Origin: Streptomyces sp. P3
Lineage (GTDB): Bacteria; Actinomycetota; Actinomycetes; Streptomycetales; Streptomycetaceae
NCBI GenBank assembly: GCA_016893485.2
Contig: JAFEKX020000001.1
Span: 2,108,001-2,172,000, forward strand
Direction: 5' to 3'
Length of the DNA stretch: 64,000 nt
The translations under genes and the position numbers were made by a program. The first letter of the stretch is position 1. Every line of letters starts with the position of its first letter. The notes under the pieces were generated by a model, which was not told where the DNA came from, ran no database searches, and saw nothing but the letters and a program-made list of their open reading frames with translations. Shown here piece by piece: positions 17,687-25,120 of the stretch.

Positions 17687-18130
17687 TCATATGCCGTGCT
17701 TCTTGAGGATCGCCTCGATGTCGCTGAAGTCGTCCCCGCTCTGTGCGCGGGGCGTCGCGGCCGGCCGGGTCGCCGGGCGCTTGGCCGGGCCCAGGGAGGG
17801 CGCGGAGGCCGCCGGGGCCACCGCGTCCGGCTGCGCGGAGTCACGGGCCGCCCTGCGCTCCTTGCGGGTGCCGCCGCGGCGGCGCTCGACGGCACGGGTG
17901 CCCATGAAGAGCAGCCAGGCGCCGCCCAGCACGACGAAGCCCGCCCAGGCCGTGGGACTGAACGCGGTGTCGGCCGCCCAGCCGACGACCCCGGTCATCA
18001 CCAGGCCGACGGGCACCAGCGAGTACGCGGCGATACGGGCGGCGGAGAGAAATCTCTTCCGGTACGCCGTGACCGCCGCGATGCCCAGGCCGGCCGCGGA
18101 GACGGCGGAACAGACGGTCTCGGCAATCAT
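17687..18130 (-). CDS. Conserved actinobacterial membrane protein of unknown function
   Basis: 147 aa, intact, with GGAGG 5 nt before ATG 18130. Up to four hydrophobic stretches occupy residues ~1-85 (AETVCSAVSAAGLGIAAV, IAAYSLVPVGLVMTGVVGW, WAGFVVLGGAWLLFMG). A basic, Pro/Ala-rich tail follows and ends in a short acidic helix, SDIEAILKKHGI. Such tails often mediate protein contacts. No enzymatic motif is visible. The gene is monocistronic as far as I can see. Confidence 0.75.
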   Translation of the reverse strand: MIAETVCSAVSAAGLGIAAVTAYRKRFLSAARIAAYSLVPVGLVMTGVVGWAADTAFSPTAWAGFVVLGGAWLLFMGTRAVERRRGGTRKERRAARDSAQPDAVAPAASAPSLGPAKRPATRPAATPRAQSGDDFSDIEAILKKHGI

Positions 18131-18600
18131 CCGGTCCTCCAGGCAGGTCCGTCGGGCAGATCTCGGTGAAGCACGCTCGGGTCGGGCGGGCTTCGGTGGT
18201 GCGGGTGCCGGTCGGGGGCGTCTCGGTCGGTCGGGGCGGGCCGGTCGGTCGGGGCGGGCTGTCCGGCGCACTCCGGTCGGTTGGGCACGTCCCGGTCGGG
18301 CGGGCACGTCCCGGTCGGGCGGGCGCTTCCTCATCGGCCGGAGCGTCTCCATCGGGCAGGTCGTGCTTCGTCTCTTCCATCCTGCACCGTCCGGTCCCCG
18401 GGAGGCCATGCTTTGGTCGGACATCAGGGACATCTCCGGGTCGCATCCTCCGCAGGTGTCGGTCGGGGTTGTACGGATTCGGGTCGTAGCTGAAGGTCGG
18501 TGTCGTCCTCGTGAGCCCCGTCGGCGCCCGGCCGGTGTTCTCCGCGTGCACCCCGTGGTCCCGGTTGGGGACGTGGTGCCGGGGCTGGGAGACTGGTGAC
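18131..18600. repeat. Intergenic low-complexity region with short tandem repeats
   Basis: 470 bp. Tandem copies of an 18-bp unit (CGGTCGGTCGGGGCGGGC at 18224-18241 and 18242-18259) are followed by a 19-bp unit (GGGCACGTCCCGGTCGGGC) repeated near 18285-18322. A minus-strand open frame (start 18602) with TTPTFSYDPNPYNPDR and an acidic patch can be read. It would begin on top of the DsbA-like gene start and dissolves into Pro/Arg/Thr repeats, so I do not call it a gene. Confidence 0.6.
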
Positions 18601-19121
18601 ATGAGTGACCTCCCTCCGTGCGCACCCCCGTCCTCGACGTCTGGTGTGAGCTCCAGTGCCCGGACTGCGACACCGCCCTGGACGACGTACGCGCCCTGCG
18701 GGCCCGCTACGGCGACCGGCTGGAGGTGCGGTTGCGGCACTTCCCGTTGGAGAAGCACAAGCACGCGTTCGCCGCGGCGCAGGCCGCCGAGGAAGCCGTG
18801 GAGCAAGGGCGGGGCTGGGACTACATCGAGGCCGTGCTCGGGCGGGTCGGGGAGTTGGACCGTAAGGGAGAACCCTTCCTGGTCGAGGTGGCCGCCGAAC
18901 TCGGGCTGGACGCCGAGGAGTTCGACACCGCACTGATCGACGGCCGGCACATCCTGATCGTCGACGCCGACCAGGCCGAGGGCAAGGCCATCGGCGTGAC
19001 CGGCACCCCGACGTACGTCATCGGCGGCGAACGTCTCGACGGCGGCAAGAGCCAGGACGGGCTGCGTGCCCGCATCGAGGAGATCGCCGACCGGTTGCTC
19101 GCCGAAGCCGGGGGCGAGTGA
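18601..19121 (+). CDS. DsbA-family thioredoxin-fold protein
   Basis: About 173 aa. The catalytic motif CPDC is near residue 19 (WCELQCPDCDTALDDVRAL). The thioredoxin-like fold continues to the cis-Pro region VTGTPTYVIGGERLDGGKSQ. No signal peptide is seen, so it is probably cytoplasmic and of the DsbA/FrnE oxidoreductase type. As assembled the frame starts only at GTG 18618. ATG 18601 with GGGAG upstream gives a better start if one C is missing near 18617 (MSDLPPV). Convergent with the GNAT gene 15 bp away. Confidence 0.82.
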
Positions 19122-19136
19122 GCCGCGGGGCGAGCG

Positions 19137-19961
19137 TCAGAGCAGGCTCTTGTACAGGTGGTAGGTGACCGTCTCGTAGCCGAGTGACTCGTAGAGCCGC
19201 TCGGCCGGGGTGTTGCCCGCGAAGACGTTCAGCCGGATGGCCGGCAGACCTGCGGCGACGCCCTGCGCCTCGGCCAGGAGCATCAGGGTGCGGCCGTGGC
19301 CCTTGCCCCGATGGCGCGCGTCGGCCTCGACGTCGTAGACGAAGGCCTTGCCGTCGCGGGGGCCTGTCCAGAGTGTGCCCACCCGGGTGCCCTCGTGCTC
19401 CAGGACGCTGAAGAGCATGTCCGCGGTGGCGAATCCGTCGGGCAGCAGTTCGGCGTTGCCCTGCAGCGCCTTCGTGCGGGCCTCGGTCTCCGGTACCCCG
19501 CGCTCGGTCCAGTCCAGGATGAAGTCCTCCGTCCCGTGGGCCAGCCACGGGCCGTACTCCTCCTGGGTCATGGGCCGGCTCCGGCTCCCCGCGGGCAGTT
19601 CGGGCGCGGTGTCGCCGAGGGGCTTCTCCATGTGGCGGTTGCGGACGACGTAGCCGAGGTTGGTCGCCATCCTGAGCGCCGTCTCCGCCTCCGCGGGCAC
19701 GGACACCTCGATCCGCCCGCAACCCCAGCTCCGCGCCACCTCCTCGGCGGCGAGCGCGGCCACCGTGCCCCGGCCGCGCCGGCGGTCCGGCTCCTCGACG
19801 CGCAGGTCCCGGATCTGGGCCACCGCATCGCCGAAGAGGGGACTCGTACGGAGGTGTATCGCGCCGACGGGACGGCTGTTCACGCACACCTGATAGCGGC
19901 GCGAACGGGTCCCGTCGGCCTCCTGCTGAAGCGGCTCGGTCGGCCGCAGGGTCGTAGTCAT
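19137..19961 (-). CDS. GNAT acetyltransferase with two GNAT-like halves
   Basis: 274 aa, intact. The C-terminal half has a full acetyl-CoA motif (VEADARHRGKGHGRTLMLLA) and the terminal beta-bulge region (NVFAGNTPAERLYESLGYET). The N-terminal half shows a degenerate version (LRVEEPDRRRGRGTVAALAAEE ... LGYVVRNRHMEKPLG). Tandem GNAT proteins of this shape acetylate small molecules or protein N-termini; the substrate is unknown. Start ATG 19961. Confidence 0.85.
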   Translation of the reverse strand: MTTTLRPTEPLQQEADGTRSRRYQVCVNSRPVGAIHLRTSPLFGDAVAQIRDLRVEEPDRRRGRGTVAALAAEEVARSWGCGRIEVSVPAEAETALRMATNLGYVVRNRHMEKPLGDTAPELPAGSRSRPMTQEEYGPWLAHGTEDFILDWTERGVPETEARTKALQGNAELLPDGFATADMLFSVLEHEGTRVGTLWTGPRDGKAFVYDVEADARHRGKGHGRTLMLLAEAQGVAAGLPAIRLNVFAGNTPAERLYESLGYETVTYHLYKSLL

Positions 19962-20010
19962 CAAGGGAGTTCTACCCGGACCCGACCCCAGCTCAGCCCA
20001 TTGAGGGCGC

Positions 20011-20831
20011 CTACGGATCAAGGTCGTCGCCCGATCGCTCGTCGAAGACGCGCATCGCCTTGGCGGTCACCGGGCCCGCTGTGCCCGGGAGTTGGCGTTC
20101 GTCGACCCGGTGGACGGCCTGGATGTCCCGCAGCGAGGACGTGAGGAAAACCTCGTCGGCGTGTTCCAGGACGTCGAGCGGGAGGTCGGTCTCCTTGGCG
20201 CCGGTCCATTCGACGGTCAGGGCGCGGGTGATGCCGGCGAGACAGCCGGAGCTGACCGGCGGGTGTGGATCTCGCCGTCGAGGACGACGAAGACGTTCGA
20301 CCCTGTGCCTTCGCAGAGTTGGCCGACCGTGTTGGCGAACAGGGCCTCGGACGCGCCGTGTTGGTGGGCGCGGGCGAGCGCGACGACGTTCTCGGCGTAC
20401 GACGTGGTCTTGAGGCCGGTGAGGGCGCCGCGTTCGTTGCGGGTCCAGGGGACCGTGACGGCGGCCGTGGAGTCGGGGCGGCGGTTGGCCTCGCCGAGGG
20501 CGATCACGAGGGTCGGGCCGTGGTCGCCGCGGTCGGAGCCGAGCGGGCCGTGGCCGCCCGTGTACGTGATGCGGAGGCGGCCGAGCGGCAGCGGGTTGGC
20601 GGCGAGGACGGCCGCGCAGCCGCGGCGGACCTCGTCGAGGTCGGGGTCGGGCAGCCCGAGGCCGCGCGCGGAGCGGGTCAGCCGGTCGAGATGCCGGGTC
20701 AGCGCGAACGTCTTGCCGTCCGTCGCCTTCACCGTCTCGAAAATGCCGTCGCCCACGGTCAGTCCGTGGTCGAAGACGGAGACACGGGCGGACTCGCTGT
20801 CCTGCAACCCGCCGTCGAGCCAGATCTTCAT
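20011..20831 (-). CDS. pabC: Aminodeoxychorismate lyase-like class IV aminotransferase
   Basis: About 273 aa. MKIWLDGGLQDSESARVSVFDHGLTVGDGIFET is the N-terminus typical of PabC/BCAT fold IV enzymes. The PLP region reads LKTTSYAENVVALARAH. The frame breaks near 20265 (EIHTR | TPPVSSGCLAGITR), and the restored C-terminus ends RSGDDLDP at TAG 20013-20011. ATG 20831 overlaps the stop of the chorismate-binding gene (ATGA). The pair likely makes p-aminobenzoate for folate: PabB forms aminodeoxychorismate and PabC releases pyruvate. Confidence 0.88.
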
Positions 20832-21870
20832 GAAAGAGCCCCTCCGCTCACCTCGTACGCGCCCGACGCTACCGCGAGCAGCCGTGACGCCTTCAGCTCG
20901 GTCTCCCGCCACTCCCCCTCGGGGTCCGAACCCCAGGTGATGCCCGCGCCGGTGCCGAACCGCAGCCTGCCGTCCGCGCGGTCGATCCAGAACGTCCGGA
21001 TTCCTACGGCCAGTTCGCCGACGCCACGGTCCGCGTCGACCCAGCCGACGCCTCCGCAGTACGGCCCCCGGGGCGCGGTCTCCAAAGCGTCGATGATGCG
21101 CAGGGCACTGGACTTGGGGGCTCCGGTGACACTCCCGGGCGGAAAGGCGGAGGTCAGAAGTTCCGGCCACCCGGCGTCCTCGGGCAACTCGCCCCGGACC
21201 GTGGACACCAGATGGACCAGCCCCGGGTGCTTCTCCACGACACACAGGTCGGGCACGCTCACGGTCCCCGTCGCGCACACGCGGCCGAGGTCGTTGCGGA
21301 CCAGGTCCACGATCATCACGTTCTCGGCGAAGTCCTTCTCCAGCAGATCTGCCTCGGTCCGCCCGGTGCCCTTGATCGGCCCCGACTCGACGACCCGCCC
21401 GGTGCGGCGCAGGAAGAGTTCGGGCGAGGCGGTGGCTATCTCCACGCCGTGGTCGGGCAGCCGGATCGTTCCTGCGTACGGCGCCGGGTTGCCGCGTGCG
21501 AGCAGGGCCGTGAGGGCGTCGACGTCCGCGTCGGGGGCGACCGGTGCCGACAGGACGCGGCACAGGTTGGCCTGGTACACCTCGCCGGCCGCTATGTGCT
21601 CCCGGATGCGGCGGACGCCGGCGGTGTAGGCGGCGCGGTCGAGGGAGGAGATCCAGGCGTCGGTCGCGGGTCCGTGCCAGGCGCCGGGGACGGGGCCGGG
21701 ACCGGTTCCTCGCGTACGTCTCGGAAGCGGGCGCAGGTCAGACGGCCCTCGAAGTCGGCGGCGACCGCCCAGAAGCCGGTGGAGTCCAGGGCCGCGGGGT
21801 CGCTGGTGACATCGAGGAGGCCGGTGGCGACACGGCCGCCGAAACGGGCGAGAGGGGCGAGGCGGAACAC
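20828..21870 (-). CDS. pabB: Chorismate-binding enzyme, PabB-like component I
   Basis: About 347 aa. It contains the anthranilate/ADC synthase I signature: YQANLCRVLSAPV, ASPELFLRRTGRVVESGPIK, ENVMIVDLVRNDLGRV, FPPGSVTGAPK and GGVGWVDADRGVGELAVGIR. The start appears to be GTG 21870 (VFRLAPLARFGGRVATGLLD), with no clear Shine-Dalgarno. One indel near 21692 separates the N-terminal ~60 residues from the catalytic part. It is shorter than TrpE and lacks a glutaminase domain. Translational coupling to pabC supports a folate role over tryptophan. Confidence 0.87.
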
Positions 21871-21979
21871 GCCGTCGAGTCTATGGCGGGTGTCTCACAG
21901 GTTGCCCGGCCGTGTCCCTGCGGCTGCCCTGACCATGTGTTCCCGTAGACGCAGGCCAGCACGCTGCACAAACGCGTTT

Positions 21980-22007
21980 TTGTGCTGGCCCCGGAATCCG
22001 CTAGAGT
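21980..22007 (+). promoter_or_regulatory. Promoter of the tRNA cluster
   Basis: TTGTGC (21980-21985), 16-bp spacer, TAGAGT (22002-22007), about 43 bp upstream of tRNA-Gly. The -35 lies inside a perfect inverted repeat (GGCCAGCAC 21954-21962 / GTGCTGGCC 21982-21990). Confidence 0.65.
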
Positions 22008-22049
22008 TCAACTCGTCGCCGCGACGCGCAAGCCGAGCGGAAACGACAA

Positions 22050-22122
22050 GCGGACGTAGCTCAGTTGGTAGAGCGCAACCTTGCCAAGGTTGAGGTCGCC
22101 AGTTCGAACCTGGTCGTCCGCT
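22050..22122 (+). tRNA. tRNA-Gly(GCC)
   Basis: 73 nt. Acceptor GCGGACG/CGTCCGC with discriminator T, D arm GCTCAGTTGGTAGAGC, anticodon stem CAACC/GGTTG with loop TTGCCAA (anticodon GCC), and T arm CCAGTTCGAACCTGG. No encoded CCA. First gene of the cluster. Confidence 0.97.
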
Positions 22123-22162
22123 CGCAGGAAAGTGGGGGATCCACCTGAACCCCCGCACTCCT

Positions 22163-22233
22163 GGTGGAGTGGCCGAGAGGCGAGGCAACGGCCTGCAAAG
22201 CCGTCTACACGGGTTCAAATCCCGTCTCCACCT
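22163..22233 (+). tRNA. tRNA-Cys(GCA)
   Basis: 71 nt. Acceptor GGTGGAG/CTCCACC with discriminator T, anticodon stem ACGGC/GCCGT with loop CTGCAAA (anticodon GCA), and T arm CGGGTTCAAATCCCG. Lies 40 nt after tRNA-Gly. Confidence 0.97.
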
Positions 22234-22237
22234 CCAA

Positions 22238-22309
22238 GGACGATTAGCTCAGCGGGAGAGCGCTTCCCTGACACGGAAGAGGTCACTGGTTCAATCCCAG
22301 TATCGTCCA
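22238..22309 (+). tRNA. tRNA-Val(GAC), copy 1
   Basis: 72 nt. Acceptor GGACGAT/ATCGTCC with discriminator A, anticodon stem CTTCC/GGAAG with loop CTGACAC (anticodon GAC). Only 4 nt separate it from tRNA-Cys, so they are co-transcribed. Confidence 0.97.
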
Positions 22310-22343
22310 CTGGTCCGCAAGGACTTGGTCCGCAAGGATCCCC

Positions 22344-22415
22344 GCGCGATTAGCTCAGCGGGAGAGCGCTTCCCTGACACGGAAGAGGTCACTGGTTCAA
22401 TCCCAGTATCGCGCA
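22344..22415 (+). tRNA. tRNA-Val(GAC), copy 2, variant acceptor stem
   Basis: 72 nt. The body is identical to copy 1, but the acceptor stem is GCGCGAT/ATCGCGC. Two positions change on both sides of the stem, so pairing is kept. Discriminator A. Confidence 0.96.
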
Positions 22416-22449
22416 CGCACCGCCCATGATCCACGGATCGTGGTCCCGA

Positions 22450-22521
22450 GGACGATTAGCTCAGCGGGAGAGCGCTTCCCTGACACGGAAGAGGTCACTG
22501 GTTCAATCCCAGTATCGTCCC
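22450..22521 (+). tRNA. tRNA-Val(GAC), copy 3
   Basis: 72 nt. The acceptor is as in copy 1 (GGACGAT/ATCGTCC), but the discriminator position reads C instead of A. Last gene of the cluster, followed at once by a terminator hairpin. Confidence 0.95.
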
Positions 22522-22526
22522 ACACC

Positions 22527-22559
22527 GAAGCCCCCGGCGCTCTCCGCGTCGGGGGCTTC
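22527..22559 (+). terminator. Terminator of the tRNA cluster
   Basis: Ten-bp perfect stem GAAGCCCCCG / CGGGGGCTTC with a 13-nt loop, 5 nt after the last tRNA. It also lies just beyond the stop of the convergent zinc-ribbon gene, so it may serve both. Confidence 0.85.
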
Positions 22560-22571
22560 TCCGTGTGCCGG

Positions 22572-22870
22572 TCAGCTGGAGAACAGCATGTGACCGAAGC
22601 TCTTGTGGCGGTGGTGGCCGCCGTGACCGCCGTAGTGGCCGCCGCCGTGACCGCCGCCGTGCGGGCGCCCCAGGCGGGCGCGGACGGGGCAGGGGTAGCC
22701 CTGCGGGCCCGGGGGCGGCGGGGCGGGCTGCTGCCACTGGGACTCCACGCGGGTCAGCGCCTCCAGCTCGCCGTAGTCGAGGAAGATCCCCGGCAGTTGC
22801 TGCACTGTTCGATCTGGACACCGTTGCGGTTGTACGTGTGCATCGGCGCATGGCACTTCGGACACTGCAT
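22572..22870 (-). CDS. TFIIB-type zinc-ribbon protein
   Basis: About 99 aa. The N-terminus carries a CxxC...CxxC ribbon (MQCPKCHAPMHTYNRNGVQI, then EQCSNCRGIFLDYGELEAL). This is followed by a Pro/Gln-rich linker and a Gly/His-rich tail (HGGGHGGGHYGGHGGHHRH) likely to bind metal. Zinc-ribbon proteins of this kind are of unknown function. One indel lies near 22795 (NCRG | IFLDY). GAGGAG precedes ATG 22870. It lies 7 nt downstream of the phosphotransferase gene and forms an operon with it. Confidence 0.82.
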
Positions 22871-22877
22871 GCTCGGC

Positions 22878-23885
22878 TCAACTCCTCGCCCGTCGGTACA
22901 TCTTGGTGTTTCCCCAGGACAGACTCCGTCCGACCCCGGTCGGTTGCACCCTACTTCGCGAATCCGGGGCCAACTCGGGTGGTACGGAACCCATTCGGTC
23001 ACACGCGTCCACGACCGCCAGCTCCACCTCGTCCAGCGGGCGGTCTCCCGCGACCGCCTTGACGACGGCGAGGGCGGCGGTCTGCACGGTGAGGGCGCGG
23101 GCCGGGATGTCCAGGGCGGGCCAGGGGTCGCCGGTCGCGGGGACGGCCGGGCCGCCCGCCGCGCGGTAGGCGTTCAGGAAGCGGGCCCATTCGTCGGGCG
23201 GGAGCAGTCCGCAGGCGTACCAGGCGGCGGGGCGGGCGAGGTCCCAGGCGGGGACGCCTACGCCCATGTCGTCGACGTCGATCAGAAGCCATGGGCCGTC
23301 GGGGGCGGGGTGGCGGACCAGCTGGCCCAGGTGCAGGTCGCCGTGGCAGAGGGTGGTGGTGTCGGGCTGGGGTTCCTCCGCGCGGGTCCAGGCCGGGAGG
23401 CGCGTCCAGGCCTGCAGGACGGGGGTGGCGGCGGGGTGGGGTCCGGCCTCCCGGAGCCGGGTGATCGCTCGGAGTGCCTTGAGGGCGCCTCGCATGGGTG
23501 GGAGGGGGTGGGGGGCGGTGTGCGGTGCAGGTGGGCGAGGAGGGTGCCTACGGCTTCCCAGGGGGCGGCGTCGGGGTCGTCCGGGTCTACGGGGGTGCCG
23601 TAGGGCCAGCAGGTCACCAGGCGGGTGTGCAGGTGGAGGGGGTGGGGGTGAGTGGGGGCAGGAGGAGGGTGGGGAGTCTCGCGGCCGTGGTGAGGCGGGC
23701 CGTGAGGTGGGTGGGGTTCGTGTGGGGGCGTGGGCCTTCGCGACCGTGGACTCGTGGCGGACGACTGTGCCGTCGGGGCGGTCGGTGAGGGTGGTGGTGG
23801 TTCCGCAGGGGCAGGTGGGGGTTTGGGTGTGCGCGGTGGATCTGGCTCGGGCCGTCAGGGCGGGAAGCAGGTGGTGGGTGGTCAT
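22878..23885 (-). CDS. Aminoglycoside phosphotransferase-family kinase
   Basis: About 336 aa. The catalytic loop LCHGDLHLGQLV and the metal-binding DVDDMGVGVPAWDLARP are the APH/choline-kinase hallmarks. The N-lobe is present (THTQTPTCPCGTTTTLTDRP). Indels lie near 23690 and 23530; the frame between them (LTTAARLPTLLLPPLTP ... EAVGTLLAHLHRT) joins both ends. The substrate is unknown; an antibiotic-resistance role should not be assumed for chromosomal members like this. Start ATG 23885. Confidence 0.8.
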   Translation of the reverse strand: MTTHHLLPALTARARSTAHTQTPTCPCGTTTTLTDRPDGTVVRHESTVAKAHAPTRTPPTSRPASPRPRDSPPSSCPHSPPPPPPAHPPGDLLALRHPRRPGRPRRRPLGSRRHPPRPPAPHTAPHPLPPMRGALKALRAITRLREAGPHPAATPVLQAWTRLPAWTRAEEPQPDTTTLCHGDLHLGQLVRHPAPDGPWLLIDVDDMGVGVPAWDLARPAAWYACGLLPPDEWARFLNAYRAAGGPAVPATGDPWPALDIPARALTVQTAALAVVKAVAGDRPLDEVELAVVDACDRMGSVPPELAPDSRSRVQPTGVGRSLSWGNTKMYRRARS

Positions 23886-23982
23886 GCGGTCCCCGGGCTT
23901 GTGCGGCTCTCGTCGGGAGCGTACGCAATGGGGATTCGGGGACCGGCTGGGTTGTGTGAGGGGTTCAGTGCTGGTCCGGCGG

Positions 23983-24012
23983 GGGCTGGTCGCGCAGTTC
24001 CCCCGCGCCCCT
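23983..24012 (+). repeat. Dispersed repeat R1, copy 1
   Basis: GGGCTGGTCGCGCAGTTC followed by CCCCGCGCCCCT. The same ~30-bp core recurs at 44443, 47735 and 51200. It can fold with GGGG/CCCC and CGCG/CGCG pairings. Confidence 0.8.
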
Positions 24013-24104
24013 TTGGGGCGCTCCACCTGAGGGCGCTGTCGCTGCTGGGGGCTCTACCTGCCGGGGCGTTTCCGCGCGTGCCCGGAACTGTTTCCGGGCA
24101 AAGC

Positions 24105-24141
24105 AAAGCCGGCGCAGCTCCCCAGCTGCGCCGGCTTTTTT
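24105..24141. terminator. Strong intrinsic terminator, probably bidirectional
   Basis: A 15-bp perfect stem (AAAGCCGGCGCAGCT and its complement) with a CCCC loop and a U run on the plus strand. It lies downstream of the minus-strand small membrane protein gene; the minus-strand tail is GGCTTTGCTTTG. Confidence 0.9.
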
Positions 24142-24225
24142 GCCGTCCGCCGCACCCCCGTCCCCACGGGGTTTCATGGGTGGATGTCCCCGCCCGGACC
24201 GCTCTTCCGGGCCTGGGGTCGCCGC

Positions 24226-24434
24226 TCAGCGCCCCAGCATCACTCCCACGGACGACGCTTGTGTGGCCACGGTCTCCCAGCCGTCGAAGACGACCAGGAG
24301 CAGGACCGCCAGGGAAGTGCCATCAAGGTCGCCACCAATGGGTGTCGACGGCCCGTGCGGCGGGTACGGAACGCCGCGTTGTACGCCTTGCGTCCCTCGG
24401 TGCGGATCAATGCCCGCGGTGCCGTATGGGCCAT
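24226..24434 (-). CDS. Small membrane protein, about 69 aa
   Basis: Reconstructed from two frames. ATG 24434 is preceded by AGGAGAGGG. The basic N-terminus (HTAPRALIRTEGRKAYNAAF) leads to a hydrophobic helix (LVATLMALPLAVLLLVVFDG) and a short tail ending GVMLGR at TGA 24228-24226. One C appears to be missing near 24315, at ALP | LAVLLL. The excellent Shine-Dalgarno and the restored TM helix argue for a real gene. Function unknown. Confidence 0.65.
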
Positions 24435-24649
24435 GGTCCCTCTCCTGACCGTGCTCCGTTGACCAAACTCTGTTGTCTTTGCTCTGGCAGCGGCGGGTGT
24501 CTGACCTCGGGGACGAGTGCTGCACCCGCCGCTTGACCTCAAATCTAGGCGTACGGCGGGTGCGGGTCGTCATGCCCTCGTACCGATTGGCGGGCCTCCC
24601 GGAGGATGAGCGATGACCTGCGAACTACTCCCTGGGTGGAGACCGGGTC

Positions 24650-25027
24650 CTAGGTCTCGGGGTCTTCCCGGAGGGGGAGTCCGGTGTGCCCCGCTTTCTC
24701 TGAGCTGTCCTCGCGCGGGACCGGCTGCTCGACCAGGGCGAGGACCCTGGTCGCCATGAACCGGGCCGTACGCACGACGGAGCCGCTGCGGGTGACTTCG
24801 CTCACTTCCACCACCCCTCTGCGCACCGCCGTCTCCACCCGGCGGCCCGCCCTGCTCGCCACCACCTCGTACGTACGTGTTGTGTCGCCGGCGTCCACCA
24901 CTATCTCGACGCGATCACCCTTCACGCGCTCAATCCCCTTCTGTGATGGTTGGTTGGGGTCCGAGGTGATGTGAAGTCCTGCTGCTCGCAACGCCTCTGA
25001 CCACTCTTCAAGTTTCCCACCCGGCAC
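24650..25027 (-). CDS. Conserved actinobacterial protein, divergent from a Ser/Thr kinase
   Basis: 125 aa and not a named family. It reads GGKLEEWSEALRAAGLHITS, RVEIVVDAGDTTRTYEVVAS and VSEVTRSGSVVRTARFMATR, a compact alpha/beta protein with no TM segment, ending in an acidic tail. The start is probably GTG 25027; the Shine-Dalgarno is weak. It shares a ~90-bp divergent promoter region with a protein kinase gene, which may hint at a common pathway. Confidence 0.75.
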   Translation of the reverse strand: MPGGKLEEWSEALRAAGLHITSDPNQPSQKGIERVKGDRVEIVVDAGDTTRTYEVVASRAGRRVETAVRRGVVEVSEVTRSGSVVRTARFMATRVLALVEQPVPREDSSEKAGHTGLPLREDPET

Positions 25028-25120
25028 TGACAATCCGTCGGTCCGAGAGGGCGCGGCCTTTGCGCGCGGGCGCCCGTGGAAACGTAAGCTGTCGCTCGTC
25101 ACACGGACCGGGCAGCGGGG

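Larger units (their letters stand above)
23886..24225. other. Intergenic region with repeat element and hairpins
   Basis: About 340 bp without a supported gene. It holds a promoter region for the phosphotransferase, one copy of a dispersed Streptomyces repeat (23983-24012), a small hairpin GCCCGGAA/TTCCGGGC (about 24080-24099) and a strong terminator (24105-24141). Confidence 0.6.

Noticed and set aside
18132..18602. Minus-strand ORF beginning MSPVSQPRHHVPNRDHGVHA opposite the DsbA-like gene
   Set aside because: Its start overlaps the other gene's start codon, no Shine-Dalgarno is seen and it dissolves into Pro/Thr/Arg repeats.
22238..22521. Triplicated tRNA-Val segment considered as CRISPR-like repeat array
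   Set aside because: The repeats are complete 72-nt tRNA cloverleaves with unequal spacers. No cas genes are present.
22878..23885. Antibiotic-resistance aminoglycoside phosphotransferase
   Set aside because: Only the general APH fold is visible. Operon context with a zinc-ribbon protein and no antibiotic cluster does not support a resistance role.
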